In this document: one piece after another, positions 17,235 to 26,009 of the stretch | How the letters are laid out: every line of letters starts with the position of its first letter | How positions within the stretch are numbered: the stretch's first letter is position 1 | From: CAYZPB01 sp964480445 | Lineage (GTDB): Bacteria; Bacillota; Bacilli; Tepidibacillales; Tepidibacillaceae | Direction of reading: 5' to 3' | Assembly: GCA_964480445.1 (NCBI GenBank) | Contig: CAYZPB010000001.1 | Span: 27,518-91,517, forward strand | Length of the DNA: 64,000 bases | Notes under the pieces: model-generated | Database searches by the model: none | What the model was told of the DNA's origin: nothing | What the model saw: only the letters and a program-made list of their open reading frames with translations | Made by a program: the position numbers and the translations under genes

Positions 17235-17811
17235 ACAAACATATTGGGATAAAGGATTTAATTATATCGCCGGAATCGATGAAGTAGGACGTGGTTGCTT
17301 ATGTGGTGATGTTGTCGCTGCCGCAGTCATTTTAGATCGAAACAAACCAATTATAGGAGTTAAGGATTCTAAGAAACTTTCAGCAGTTAGGCGGGAACAG
17401 CTTTATGAGGAGATTATGACTCAAGCTTTGGCGGTGGCAATCGGCCGGATAGCTGCTGAGACGATTGATCGTATCAATATCAAACAAGCGACAATTAAAG
17501 CGATGGAGCAGGCTGTTCTAGCGTTAAAAATCAAGCCTGACTTATTAATGATTGATGCAGAGATTATCTCGAGCCCGATTAAACAAATTTCACTTATTAA
17601 GGGTGATGATGTAAGTCAATCGATTGCAGCTGCTTCGATTATTGCAAAGGTTACAAGAGATCATCTCTGTCAAGAATGGGGAGCAGATTTTCCAGAATAT
17701 AATATTGAAAAACATAAAGGCTATGGTACAAAAGAACATATTGAAATGCTGCAAAAAAATGGGCCGTCACTTATACATAGAAGAACATTTCTTTCTAATA
17801 TACTTAAATAA
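17221..17811 (+). CDS. rnhB: Ribonuclease HII
   Basis: A 196-residue RNase HII that removes ribonucleotides and RNA primers from DNA duplexes. The catalytic DE pair is D20-E21 in AGIDEVGRG; further acidic residues are in LMIDAE and the motif SIAAASIIAKVTRD is complete, as is YNIEKHKGYGTKEH. The loop after the first motif reads CLCGD, where nearly all homologues have PLAGP. Three start codons are possible (GTG 17209, ATG 17215, ATG 17221). I prefer 17221 because AGGTG ends nine bases before it, but 17215 cannot be excluded. It overlaps the rbgA stop. Confidence 0.92.
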   Translation: MLNYEQTYWDKGFNYIAGIDEVGRGCLCGDVVAAAVILDRNKPIIGVKDSKKLSAVRREQLYEEIMTQALAVAIGRIAAETIDRINIKQATIKAMEQAVLALKIKPDLLMIDAEIISSPIKQISLIKGDDVSQSIAAASIIAKVTRDHLCQEWGADFPEYNIEKHKGYGTKEHIEMLQKNGPSLIHRRTFLSNILK

Positions 17812-17855
17812 ACAATTTTTGATGAACTTTAATTGCAGCGGAAAGAAAATTAATT

Positions 17856-18215
17856 ATGATAAATAATAAAACATTTGGCAAGTGGGGAGAAAATAAAGCA
17901 AAAGAATATCTATTAAAATTAGGTTATCTTTTGATAGCTGAAAATTGGCAAAATAGATATGGAGAAATCGATTTAATATTTTTAGATAATAATCAAGTAG
18001 TTTTTGTAGAGGTTAAAACCCGAAGAAATAGTAATTATGGACCTGCTATTGAAGCGATTAACAAAAATAAGCAACTTCAGATAATTAAAATGGTCGAGAT
18101 GTTTTTGCAATATAAAAATTGGTGGAATAAAAAATATAGAATCGATGTTATTGCTATAGATGGAGATGATAATTTATATGATTTAAATCATCTTAAAAAT
18201 GCAATTGGACTGTAA
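17856..18215 (+). CDS. yraN: YraN-family putative endonuclease (UPF0102)
   Basis: A 119-residue protein of the UPF0102 family, a restriction-endonuclease-like fold. The active-site-like residues are GEIDLIF, then VVFVEVKTRR (the E-x-K core) and the N-terminal GKWGENKAKEYL. Its exact function is unknown in most bacteria, but it is regularly found between rnhB and comM/dprA, and a DNA-repair or uptake role is suspected. Codon usage is very A-rich compared with neighbours. The Shine-Dalgarno (GCGGAAAG) is weak and 15 bases from the ATG. Confidence 0.88.
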   Translation: MINNKTFGKWGENKAKEYLLKLGYLLIAENWQNRYGEIDLIFLDNNQVVFVEVKTRRNSNYGPAIEAINKNKQLQIIKMVEMFLQYKNWWNKKYRIDVIAIDGDDNLYDLNHLKNAIGL

Positions 18216-18276
18216 AATATATACAATTCATAAATATAGTAAAAATAGGTAATTTTAGAAGGGACTGTACTTATTA

Positions 18277-18714
18277 ATGGAAGCACCATCAAACTATCAG
18301 GCTTCACAAGCGCCAGTAGGACAATTGAAAACAAATAGAGGATTATTAAAATTAATCCTTTTAAGTATTATTACTTTAGGAATATATTCAATTGTATATT
18401 TTGCCTCGATTTCTAATGATATTAATATTATGGCAAGCAGATATGACGGCAGAAAAACTATGAATTATTTATGGTTATTTTTTCTGGTTGGTTTTATTAC
18501 TTTCGGAATTGCTTATTTTGTATGGTTTCATAATATTTCTAATCGTATAGGCTCTGAAATAAATCGAAGAAGGGTTGATTATAAATTTGGAGCGAGTACA
18601 TATTGGCTCTGGTCTATACTTGGCTCACTGATTATTATTGGACCATTTGTATATTTACATAAATTATCTGTTGCTATGAATAAACTTTCTCGACATTACA
18701 ATAGAAATGGGTAA
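18277..18714 (+). CDS. DUF4234 membrane protein
   Basis: A 145-residue protein with three predicted membrane segments (about residues 27-48, 64-84 and 107-127) after a short Pro/Gln-rich head. The string LLSIITLGIYSIVYFASISNDIN matches the DUF4234 family, small membrane proteins of unknown function. It is inserted between yraN and comM, which are often adjacent, and is followed by a strong terminator, so it ends a transcription unit. Shine-Dalgarno AGAAGGGA is about 12 bases before the ATG. The function is not known and the neighbours give no clue. Confidence 0.75.
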   Translation: MEAPSNYQASQAPVGQLKTNRGLLKLILLSIITLGIYSIVYFASISNDINIMASRYDGRKTMNYLWLFFLVGFITFGIAYFVWFHNISNRIGSEINRRRVDYKFGASTYWLWSILGSLIIIGPFVYLHKLSVAMNKLSRHYNRNG

Positions 18715-18763
18715 ATATTAAAAAACGAAATTTTCCCAGAATTAATGTATGTTTATTTTTTTA

Positions 18764-18791
18764 GTTACTGTTCCAAAACAGTAACTTTTTT
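18764..18791 (+). terminator. Intrinsic terminator after the DUF4234 gene
   Basis: GTTACTGTT and AACAGTAAC form a perfect nine-base stem with a CCAA loop, followed by six T residues. Confidence 0.92.
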
Positions 18792-18881
18792 ATTTTGTAA
18801 ATATGAAAACATAAAACTTTTCACGAACTTAAAAAAAAGGATATTAAGGAATTATTTAGAAGTATATCTTGAGGTGTTTTT

Positions 18882-20459
18882 ATGTATGCAAAATTAAGAG
18901 CCTTTACAATTTTAGGGATTGAGGGACATCCGTTATTGATTGAAATTGATATCGCCAATGGGCTACCCTATTTTCAAATTGTTGGTTTACCAGATTCTTC
19001 AATTCGTGAAGCTAAAGATCGCGTACGAGCAGCGATTACTAATTCTGGTTTTAAATTTCCTTTAAAAAGAATTACAGTAAATTTAGCACCGGCGGATTTA
19101 AAAAAGGCAGGAAGCAGTTTCGACTTAGCAATCTGCGTAGGAGTTTTAATAGCAGCGCAAGAAGTAATCATAAATCCGCAGATTAAGTTAGAGGAGACCT
19201 TATTTATTGCGGAATTATCTTTAGATGGTAGCTTACAATCAGTAGGTGGTGTGTTGCCGGTAATTTTAGCAGCAATTAATGATGGTATAAAACAAGTAAT
19301 TGTCTCAACTGAAAATTATCGCGAAGCAACTATTATTAAAGAAATTGAAGTATATGCCTTCAATAATCTATTAGAGCTTGTTTGTTTTCTACAGACAGCT
19401 GAGCACAAACCGATTGCTGAACACAAGGCTGAAGCAAGAATTAGCACGGAAAATTTAATAACGAAATCAGGTGTTGTCGAAGATTTTATTGATGTCAAAG
19501 GGCAGCAGCAAGCAAAAAGAATAATTGAGATTGCAGTAGCTGGAATGCATAATTTCATAATGGTTGGTCCTCCGGGTTCGGGCAAAAGTATGTTAGCTCA
19601 GAGGATTCCCGGAATTATGCCGGCTTTAAGTTGGGAAGAGCAACTTGAAGTTACAAAGATTTACAGTGTTGCTGGCAAGCTTAAACAGCAGACAGCACTG
19701 ATAAAAAGTAGGCCTTATCGCAGCCCCCATCATACAATCTCGACTGTGGGTTTAATTGGTGGTGGGTCCACCCCGCGACCTGGTGAAATTACCCTTGCCC
19801 ATCGCGGCTTAATGTTCTTAGATGAGTTACCGGAGTTCAATCGTAATGTTCTCGAGAGCTTACGCCAACCATTAGAAGATGGAGCAGTGCATATTAGCCG
19901 GGCAAAAGCCTCATATAAATATCCGGCGAAATTTATGTTAGTTGCTGCAATGAATCCTTGCAAATGTGGTTATTACGGAACAGATATACCCTACAAAACT
20001 TGTATTTGTTCACAAGTCGAAATTCAACGCTATCGCAATCGCTTATCTGGACCACTTATTGATCGTTTTGATCTCCACTGCGAAATTCCCTGGACTAGTT
20101 TTGACAGTATAAGAGAGACAAATCTTGGGCGGAGCAGCAAAGAGATGACGGAAACCGTTGCCAGAGCTCTTACAATACAGCTTAAACGGTTTGCAAAGAG
20201 TGGAATAGCCTTCAACTCAGAAATGAGTAATAAGATGGTTAAAACACATTGTAAGCTCGATTATCAGACTGAGCTCTTACTTAAGAAAACCTTCAATTAT
20301 TATGGCTTTAGTGGTAGGTCATTAAATCGAATTCTGAAAATTTCACGAACAATTGCGGACATCGAAAATAGCACTGAGATTAAGCAGGCACATCTTGCCG
20401 AGGCACTAAATTATCGTGTTTTAGACCGTCGAGATGTTCGAGAAGGCCTTAAGCAATGA
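18882..20459 (+). CDS. comM: ComM/YifB-family Mg-chelatase-like AAA+ ATPase
   Basis: A 525-residue ATPase. The N-terminal Lon-protease-like ChlI domain covers about residues 1-170; the AAA+ module has GPPGSGKSMLAQRIPGI, the Walker B LMFLDELPEF, and the arginine-finger region; the C-terminal Mg_chelatase_C part contains FSGRSLNRILKISRTIAD. A four-cysteine group (CKCGYYGT...CICS) sits in the ATPase domain as in other members. In Haemophilus and Vibrio ComM is a hexameric helicase that promotes branch migration during natural transformation. Its stop overlaps the dprA start by four bases (ATGA), a coupling that supports a DNA-uptake or recombination role. Confidence 0.93.
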   Translation: MYAKLRAFTILGIEGHPLLIEIDIANGLPYFQIVGLPDSSIREAKDRVRAAITNSGFKFPLKRITVNLAPADLKKAGSSFDLAICVGVLIAAQEVIINPQIKLEETLFIAELSLDGSLQSVGGVLPVILAAINDGIKQVIVSTENYREATIIKEIEVYAFNNLLELVCFLQTAEHKPIAEHKAEARISTENLITKSGVVEDFIDVKGQQQAKRIIEIAVAGMHNFIMVGPPGSGKSMLAQRIPGIMPALSWEEQLEVTKIYSVAGKLKQQTALIKSRPYRSPHHTISTVGLIGGGSTPRPGEITLAHRGLMFLDELPEFNRNVLESLRQPLEDGAVHISRAKASYKYPAKFMLVAAMNPCKCGYYGTDIPYKTCICSQVEIQRYRNRLSGPLIDRFDLHCEIPWTSFDSIRETNLGRSSKEMTETVARALTIQLKRFAKSGIAFNSEMSNKMVKTHCKLDYQTELLLKKTFNYYGFSGRSLNRILKISRTIADIENSTEIKQAHLAEALNYRVLDRRDVREGLKQ

Positions 20460-21553
20460 ATTATATAGAGGAACTTATTAATTTAAAGTTAATAAAAGGT
20501 GTTGGCGATGTAACAATCAGGAAAATTATTAATAAAATTGATAATTTAGACGAATTAGTTAAGATGGAGGCTGAAGAACTAGCTAATAAGACGGAGATAA
20601 GTTTATTAATGGCTCAATTGATTGTAGAAGGACTTACAGATTCTACTATATTAAAGAAACTTGATAACTTAAAAGAGCTCATTAACAAGAAAGAAATCAA
20701 GATTATTACCTTTTATGATCAACGCTATCCGCCAATCCTAAAAGAGATTGCTCAACCACCAGTGTTGCTTTTTGCGATTGGCGACTTAAGCCTATTGGAA
20801 AAGAAAATGTTAGCAATTGTAGGCACTAGAAAACCGTCACATTACGGTATTTATGCAACCAAAAAAATTGTAGGTGAACTGGTAGATTATGGTTTTACAA
20901 TTGTTAGCGGTCTTGCAAAAGGAATTGATGGATTAGCACATAATATTACTTTGGAAAATAGTGGTCAGACCATTGCTGTTCTGGGCTGTGGTATCGATGT
21001 TATTTATCCACAGGAACATCGCAGTCTCTATAATGCAATTGCCAGGAAGGGTTTAATTATTTCAGAATACCCACCAGGCGAAAGCCCCCGTCCAGGTTAT
21101 TTCCCATTAAGGAACCGTATAATCAGTGGTCTGTCCTATGGAACCCTTGTTGTTGAGGCTTCATTAAAGAGCGGAACCTTAATAACTGTCCAAGCTGCTT
21201 TGGAACAATCGCGAGAGGTCTTTGCAATACCAGGTCCAATTTCTTCAATCAATAGCATTGGGACAAATCATTTAATTAAACAAGGCGCCAAACTGGTACA
21301 GACAGTAGATGATATTATTGAGGAGTTTACCTACTTAGATTTAAAGAGCAAAGCAAAAGAGAAAGAAATCATTAAAATGACCGCAAATGAACAAAAAATT
21401 TATAATGTTCTGTTAATTGAAACTGCAGATATTGACAGCTTGCTGGTAAAAACTAAATTAAATTTTAATGAGATTTATCAATACCTACTCACTATGCAAT
21501 TAAAGGGGCTAATTGTTAAGCTTCCAGGTGGGCAATACATGTTAAATAAATAG
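20456..21553 (+). CDS. dprA: DNA processing protein DprA
   Basis: A 365-residue DprA with an N-terminal SAM/HhH-like domain (about residues 1-60, LKLIKGVGDVTIRKII), the Rossmann-like core with VGTRKPSHYGIYA, SGLAKGIDGLAH, AVLGCGIDVIYP and RNRIISGLS, and a C-terminal winged-helix-like part. DprA binds single-stranded DNA and loads RecA during transformation; it is also kept in bacteria that are not known to be competent. Translation overlaps the comM stop. The gene ends before the topA promoter. Confidence 0.95.
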   Translation: MNYIEELINLKLIKGVGDVTIRKIINKIDNLDELVKMEAEELANKTEISLLMAQLIVEGLTDSTILKKLDNLKELINKKEIKIITFYDQRYPPILKEIAQPPVLLFAIGDLSLLEKKMLAIVGTRKPSHYGIYATKKIVGELVDYGFTIVSGLAKGIDGLAHNITLENSGQTIAVLGCGIDVIYPQEHRSLYNAIARKGLIISEYPPGESPRPGYFPLRNRIISGLSYGTLVVEASLKSGTLITVQAALEQSREVFAIPGPISSINSIGTNHLIKQGAKLVQTVDDIIEEFTYLDLKSKAKEKEIIKMTANEQKIYNVLLIETADIDSLLVKTKLNFNEIYQYLLTMQLKGLIVKLPGGQYMLNK

Positions 21554-21572
21554 ATTAGCGAAAACTTGTAAT

Positions 21573-21600
21573 TTGACAAAATAGTCAAGTCTATTAAATA
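21573..21600 (+). promoter_or_regulatory. Probable sigma-A promoter for topA-trmFO-xerC-hslVU-codY
   Basis: TTGACA (21573-21578), a 16-base spacer and TAAATA (21595-21600). The -35 hexamer is part of an inverted repeat TTGAC-N6-GTCAA (21573-21588), a possible control site. Confidence 0.62.
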
Positions 21601-21652
21601 ATGGTAAAGGCTATAAATATTTACTAGCCGATTATGTATCTGGAGGTAAAAA

Positions 21653-23722
21653 ATGGCACGTTCGTTAGTTATTGTTGAGTCACCAGCAAAAGCTAAGACA
21701 ATTACCAAGCATCTTGGGCGGAATTATATTGTCAAGGCATCAATGGGACATTTGATTGATTTGCCTAAAAGTCAATTAGGTGTTGATATTGAAAATGACT
21801 TCACACCAAAATATATTACAATCCGAGGAAAGGGAAGTATTTTAAAGGAGCTAAGACAGGCTGCTAAAAAGGTAGATCGCATTTACCTCGCAGCCGACCC
21901 TGACCGTGAAGGTGAGGCGATTGCTTGGCATCTGGCCAAAGCACTCGGTTTAGAAGAAGATGAAAAGTATCGTGTAGTTTTTAACGAAATCACCAAGGAT
22001 GCCATCAAGGATGCTTTTAAAAACCCGCGGACAATTGATACCGACCTAGTAGATGCTCAACAGGCAAGACGATTACTAGATCGTCTGGTTGGCTATCAGA
22101 TTAGTCCGCTTTTGTGGAAAAAGGTTAAGAAGGGCTTAAGTGCAGGTCGAGTACAATCAGTAGCTCTAAAAATGATTAACGACCGCGAAAATGAAATACT
22201 GGCTTTTATTCCGACAGAATATTGGTCATTAACATTGAAACTAGCGGCTGAACAAGGAGAATTTTCAGCAGCATTCTTTGGTTATAACAATAAAAAGCAT
22301 GAGTTGAGTAATAAAGAAGAGATTGATGCGCTAATTACAAGTTTAGACGGCGCTGAGTATGCAATCGACAAAATTAAAAAAAGCGAGAGAAGACGAAATC
22401 CAGCGGCACCTTTTATCACTAGTACACTACAACAAGAGGCTGCACGAAAGTTAAATTTTCGAGCTGCTAAAACAATGATGATTGCTCAACAACTTTATGA
22501 GGGAATCAACTTGCCGAAAATTGGGATGACAGGTCTAATTACCTATATGCGTACGGATTCAGTAAGAATTAGTGATACAGCTAAAGATGAAGTTAAGCAA
22601 TATATTACAGAAAAATATGGTGATAAATATCTTGGTGTAGAAAAGAAGGCGACCAATAAAAAAGGTGCGCAGGATGCTCACGAGGCAATTAGACCAACAT
22701 CAATTTTGCGAGTACCTGCAAGCATCAAAGAACATTTATCGCGCGATCAATATCGTTTATATAAAATTATCTGGGAGAGACTCCTTGCAAGCCAGATGGC
22801 CGCAGCCGTCTATGACACCGTAACTGTTGATATTGTTGCTGGCAGACAGTCAGCCCAGTTTAGAGCAAATGGGTCAACAATTAAGTTTCCTGGTTTTATG
22901 ACGGTTTATATTGAAGATAAAGACGATGGTAACGATGATAAAGAAAAATCTCTACCAGTGTTGACGGAAAATGAGAAATTAAAGCTTTTAGAAAAAGTAC
23001 CAGAGCAACACTTTACACAGCCTCCACCTCGCTATAGTGAGGCTCGCCTAGTTAAAACAATGGAGGAGCTGGGAATTGGACGCCCTAGCACATACGCGCC
23101 GACACTAGATACAATTCAAAAACGCGGCTATGTTAAACTTGATCAGAAGAGATTTATACCAACGGAACTCGGAAAACTAGTTATCGAGATGGTTGAGGAG
23201 TTTTTCTCAGACCAAATTAATGTCGAGTTTACCGCGGAGCTAGAAGAAAAACTAGACTTAGTTGAGGCAGGAGAACTTGATTGGGTTGAACTTTTGCGCG
23301 AGTTTTATGCTGGGTTTGAAGCAGATTTAAAGATTGCTGAAGAAGAAATGAAGGATGTTGAAATAAAGGATGAGGTCTCTGATGAGCTCTGTGAAAAATG
23401 CGGAAAGCCGATGGTTTATAAACTAAGTAGATATGGTAGATTCCTTGGTTGCTCCGGATTTCCCGAGTGCCGCAATATTAAACCGATTATCGTTAAGATT
23501 GACGTAGCTTGCCCAAAATGTGGCGATGATATTATTGTGCGCAAAGGGAAGAGGAAAAACTTTTATGGTTGTAATGCTTATCCGGAATGCGATTTCATCT
23601 CATTTGATAAGCCAATTGCACGTCCTTGTCCAAGTTGCGATAGCCTAATGGTAGAAAAATATCGTAAAAAAGGTGATTTAATAAAGTGTACAGAATGTGA
23701 TTATTCGGAAGAGATGTTATAA
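21653..23722 (+). CDS. topA: DNA topoisomerase I
   Basis: A 689-residue type IA topoisomerase. The TOPRIM domain starts with SLVIVESPAKAKTI and has the metal-binding DPDREGEAIAWHL; the catalytic tyrosine is in GLITYMRTDS; the segment DAHEAIRPT is present. The C-terminus carries three zinc-ribbon modules, the first two with full cysteine sets (CEKCGK...CSGFPEC, CPKCGDD...CNAYPEC) and a third CPSCD...CTEC. The enzyme relaxes negative supercoils behind transcription complexes. GGAGGT lies seven bases before the ATG. It heads an operon that runs through codY. Confidence 0.97.
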   Translation: MARSLVIVESPAKAKTITKHLGRNYIVKASMGHLIDLPKSQLGVDIENDFTPKYITIRGKGSILKELRQAAKKVDRIYLAADPDREGEAIAWHLAKALGLEEDEKYRVVFNEITKDAIKDAFKNPRTIDTDLVDAQQARRLLDRLVGYQISPLLWKKVKKGLSAGRVQSVALKMINDRENEILAFIPTEYWSLTLKLAAEQGEFSAAFFGYNNKKHELSNKEEIDALITSLDGAEYAIDKIKKSERRRNPAAPFITSTLQQEAARKLNFRAAKTMMIAQQLYEGINLPKIGMTGLITYMRTDSVRISDTAKDEVKQYITEKYGDKYLGVEKKATNKKGAQDAHEAIRPTSILRVPASIKEHLSRDQYRLYKIIWERLLASQMAAAVYDTVTVDIVAGRQSAQFRANGSTIKFPGFMTVYIEDKDDGNDDKEKSLPVLTENEKLKLLEKVPEQHFTQPPPRYSEARLVKTMEELGIGRPSTYAPTLDTIQKRGYVKLDQKRFIPTELGKLVIEMVEEFFSDQINVEFTAELEEKLDLVEAGELDWVELLREFYAGFEADLKIAEEEMKDVEIKDEVSDELCEKCGKPMVYKLSRYGRFLGCSGFPECRNIKPIIVKIDVACPKCGDDIIVRKGKRKNFYGCNAYPECDFISFDKPIARPCPSCDSLMVEKYRKKGDLIKCTECDYSEEML

Positions 23723-23771
23723 TGAGATCAGTATCAATAATTTAAACTGAATTAAAATGGGAGCAAAGAAT

Positions 23772-25085
23772 ATGGCGGAAAAAGCGACGGTAAATGTAAT
23801 TGGTGCTGGCTTAGCGGGAGCTGAAGCAGCCTGGCAGATAGCCCAAAGGGGCGTAAAGGTTAATTTGTACGAGATGAAAAGTCGTAAGAAAAGTCCAGCG
23901 CACCATTCTGAACTTTTCGCTGAACTAGTCTGTAGTAACTCCTTTCGATCCAATGATATAAGTAATGGTGCTGGACTTCTTAAAGAGGAACTACGCTACT
24001 TAGACTCTTTAGTGATAGCTAGTGCTGATCTAAATGCTGTACCTGCAGGTGGTGCGCTTGCAGTTGACCGGAATAAATTTTCGCAGGAAATAACTGAGCA
24101 GATATGGGCTCATCCTCTAATTAAGGTAATTGAAGAAGAGGTTACCAAAATACCTGAAGGAATTACGGTAATAGCTACTGGACCACTTACTGCGGCCGCT
24201 TTAGCCACATCCATTGAGGAGCTGATTGGTAAAGATTACCTTTACTTTTATGACGCTGCTGCTCCGATTATTGCTCGCGATAGTATTGACTTCACAAAAG
24301 TATATCTTGCATCACGCTACGATAAGGGTGAGGCTGCTTATATTAACTGTCCCATGACTGAGGAGGAATTCAATCACTTTTATGAGATTTTGATCTCTGC
24401 AGAAACTGTTGATCCTCATGAATTTGAGAAGGCGCATTATTTCGAAGGCTGCATGCCAATTGAGGTTTTAGCTAAGAGAAATCGGCAAACATTGCTTTTT
24501 GGTGCCATGAAACCTGTGGGATTAATTAATCCTCATAATGGGAAAATGCCCTTTGCAGTGGTTCAACTTCGTCAGGATAATCAGGAGGGCACTATGTATA
24601 ATATGGTCGGCTTTCAGACCAATCTAAAATGGCCCGGTCAGAAAGAGTTAATCAACAGCATACCTGGTTTGGAAGAAGCGGAGATACTCCGTTACGGCGT
24701 AATGCATCGAAACACCTATATTAACTCGCCGTCACTACTGAACTCCTTTTATCAGTACAAGGAGAAACCAGAGCTGTTTTTTGCAGGGCAGATTACTGGG
24801 GTTGAAGGCTATGTCGAATCTACTGCATCAGGTTTGGTAGCTGGTATAAATGCTGCTGCCCTGGCTAGTGGTAATTCTTTAAGCAACTTTCCTAAAGAGA
24901 CAATGATCGGTGCGATGGCAAGTTATATCTCTGATGACCAAGTCAAGAATTTCCAACCAATGAATGCTAACTTTGGTTTAGTGCCACCATTGGCAATCCG
25001 CATCAGAAATAAAAAAGAAAAAAACTTGCAACTGGCGAATCTCGCTTTAGAAAGTTTGCAAACTTTTGCTAAGGAGCAATTATAA
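23772..25085 (+). CDS. trmFO: Methylenetetrahydrofolate-tRNA-(uracil-5-)-methyltransferase TrmFO
   Basis: A 437-residue folate- and FAD-dependent enzyme forming m5U54 in the T-loop of tRNA. The dinucleotide-binding motif VIGAGLAGAEAAW is at the N-terminus; the conserved cysteine segment ELVCSNSFRSN and the distal FEGCMPIEV, MKPVGL and AGQITGVEGYVES are present. I start at the ATG 23772, nine bases after GGGAG; an ATG at 23757 lacks a ribosome binding site. The topA-trmFO-xerC-hslV-hslU-codY order is the standard one for Bacillota. Confidence 0.95.
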   Translation: MAEKATVNVIGAGLAGAEAAWQIAQRGVKVNLYEMKSRKKSPAHHSELFAELVCSNSFRSNDISNGAGLLKEELRYLDSLVIASADLNAVPAGGALAVDRNKFSQEITEQIWAHPLIKVIEEEVTKIPEGITVIATGPLTAAALATSIEELIGKDYLYFYDAAAPIIARDSIDFTKVYLASRYDKGEAAYINCPMTEEEFNHFYEILISAETVDPHEFEKAHYFEGCMPIEVLAKRNRQTLLFGAMKPVGLINPHNGKMPFAVVQLRQDNQEGTMYNMVGFQTNLKWPGQKELINSIPGLEEAEILRYGVMHRNTYINSPSLLNSFYQYKEKPELFFAGQITGVEGYVESTASGLVAGINAAALASGNSLSNFPKETMIGAMASYISDDQVKNFQPMNANFGLVPPLAIRIRNKKEKNLQLANLALESLQTFAKEQL

Positions 25086-25100
25086 GGGAAGGTATCAGAA

Positions 25101-25991
25101 ATGTTTTCAATCTATCTAAAAGATTATCACGGATATCTATTGATTGAGCAAAATGCTGCTCAGAATACCATAACTTCATATTTTAAGGATATTGAAGACT
25201 TGGAAAATTTTTTAGTGATCGAAAAAATTTCTGAAATTAATGAAATAGAATATTTAACAATCCGCAAATATTTAGCTGCACTTAATGCAAAGAATTATTC
25301 GCGTAGAACGATTGCCCGCAAGCTCTCCGGACTACGTACTTTTTTTAAATTCCTATTAAGAGAAGGGCATATCGAGCATAATCCATTTCAACTCATTTCT
25401 TCACCTAAGCTAGATAAAAAACTTCCGGTTTTTATGTATTCTGAAGAGATAAACGAACTATTGACAATGCCAGATGAGGACTCTGTGCTAGGAATAAGAG
25501 ATCGAGCAATCATGGAAGTGCTCTACGCTAGTGGAATTAGAGTAAGTGAGTTGGTTTCTTTAGATGTATCTTCAATCGATTTTGTTGCAGGAGTAGCACT
25601 TGTTTTTGGTAAAGGGAAAAAAGAACGTTATGTGAATCTTGGAAAATATTCGATTGATGCACTAGCTAATTATCTTGATAATTCCCGCAGTAAACAAACC
25701 ACAGACATAGATAATGAGGCGCTCTTTTTAAATCGTTATGGAAACCGTTTGAGCGATCGGAGTGTTCGTCGAATGATCGATAAATATGTTAATGAAATGG
25801 CGCTAAATAAGAATATTAGTCCGCATAGTTTTCGGCATACTTTTGCAACGCATCTATTAAATGGTGGTGCTGATTTGAGGGTTGTACAGGAGTTGCTTGG
25901 GCATACAAATATTTCTACAACGCAAATTTATACACATGTTACAAAAGAAAAGCTACAATCAATTTATAAAGAGTTTCATCCGAGAGGGTAG
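25101..25991 (+). CDS. xerC: Tyrosine recombinase XerC (CodV)
   Basis: A 296-residue tyrosine recombinase. The N-terminal SAM-like domain spans about residues 1-90. Catalytic residues are the Arg in ASGIRVSELV, Lys in GKGKKERYV, HSFRHTFATHLL (His and Arg), the His of LGHTNISTTQIYTHV and its terminal Tyr nucleophile. With XerD it resolves chromosome dimers at dif. Location directly before hslV, as in the Bacillus codV-clpQ-clpY-codY operon, favours XerC/CodV over an integrase; no attachment sites or phage genes are near. Confidence 0.93.
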   Translation: MFSIYLKDYHGYLLIEQNAAQNTITSYFKDIEDLENFLVIEKISEINEIEYLTIRKYLAALNAKNYSRRTIARKLSGLRTFFKFLLREGHIEHNPFQLISSPKLDKKLPVFMYSEEINELLTMPDEDSVLGIRDRAIMEVLYASGIRVSELVSLDVSSIDFVAGVALVFGKGKKERYVNLGKYSIDALANYLDNSRSKQTTDIDNEALFLNRYGNRLSDRSVRRMIDKYVNEMALNKNISPHSFRHTFATHLLNGGADLRVVQELLGHTNISTTQIYTHVTKEKLQSIYKEFHPRG

Positions 25992-26009
25992 CTTATTAAG
26001 GAGGGGTTT

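Noticed and set aside
17624..17866. 80-codon frame with lysine- and isoleucine-rich product
   Set aside because: It is an out-of-frame shadow within rnhB, without conserved motifs.
18726..18745. CodY-box-like sequence AATTTTCCCAGAATT
   Set aside because: Three mismatches at central positions, and it lies just before a terminator rather than at a promoter.
25101..25991. Tyrosine recombinase as a phage or integron integrase
   Set aside because: Position in topA-trmFO-xerC-hslVU-codY and the lack of att-like repeats or phage genes fit host XerC.
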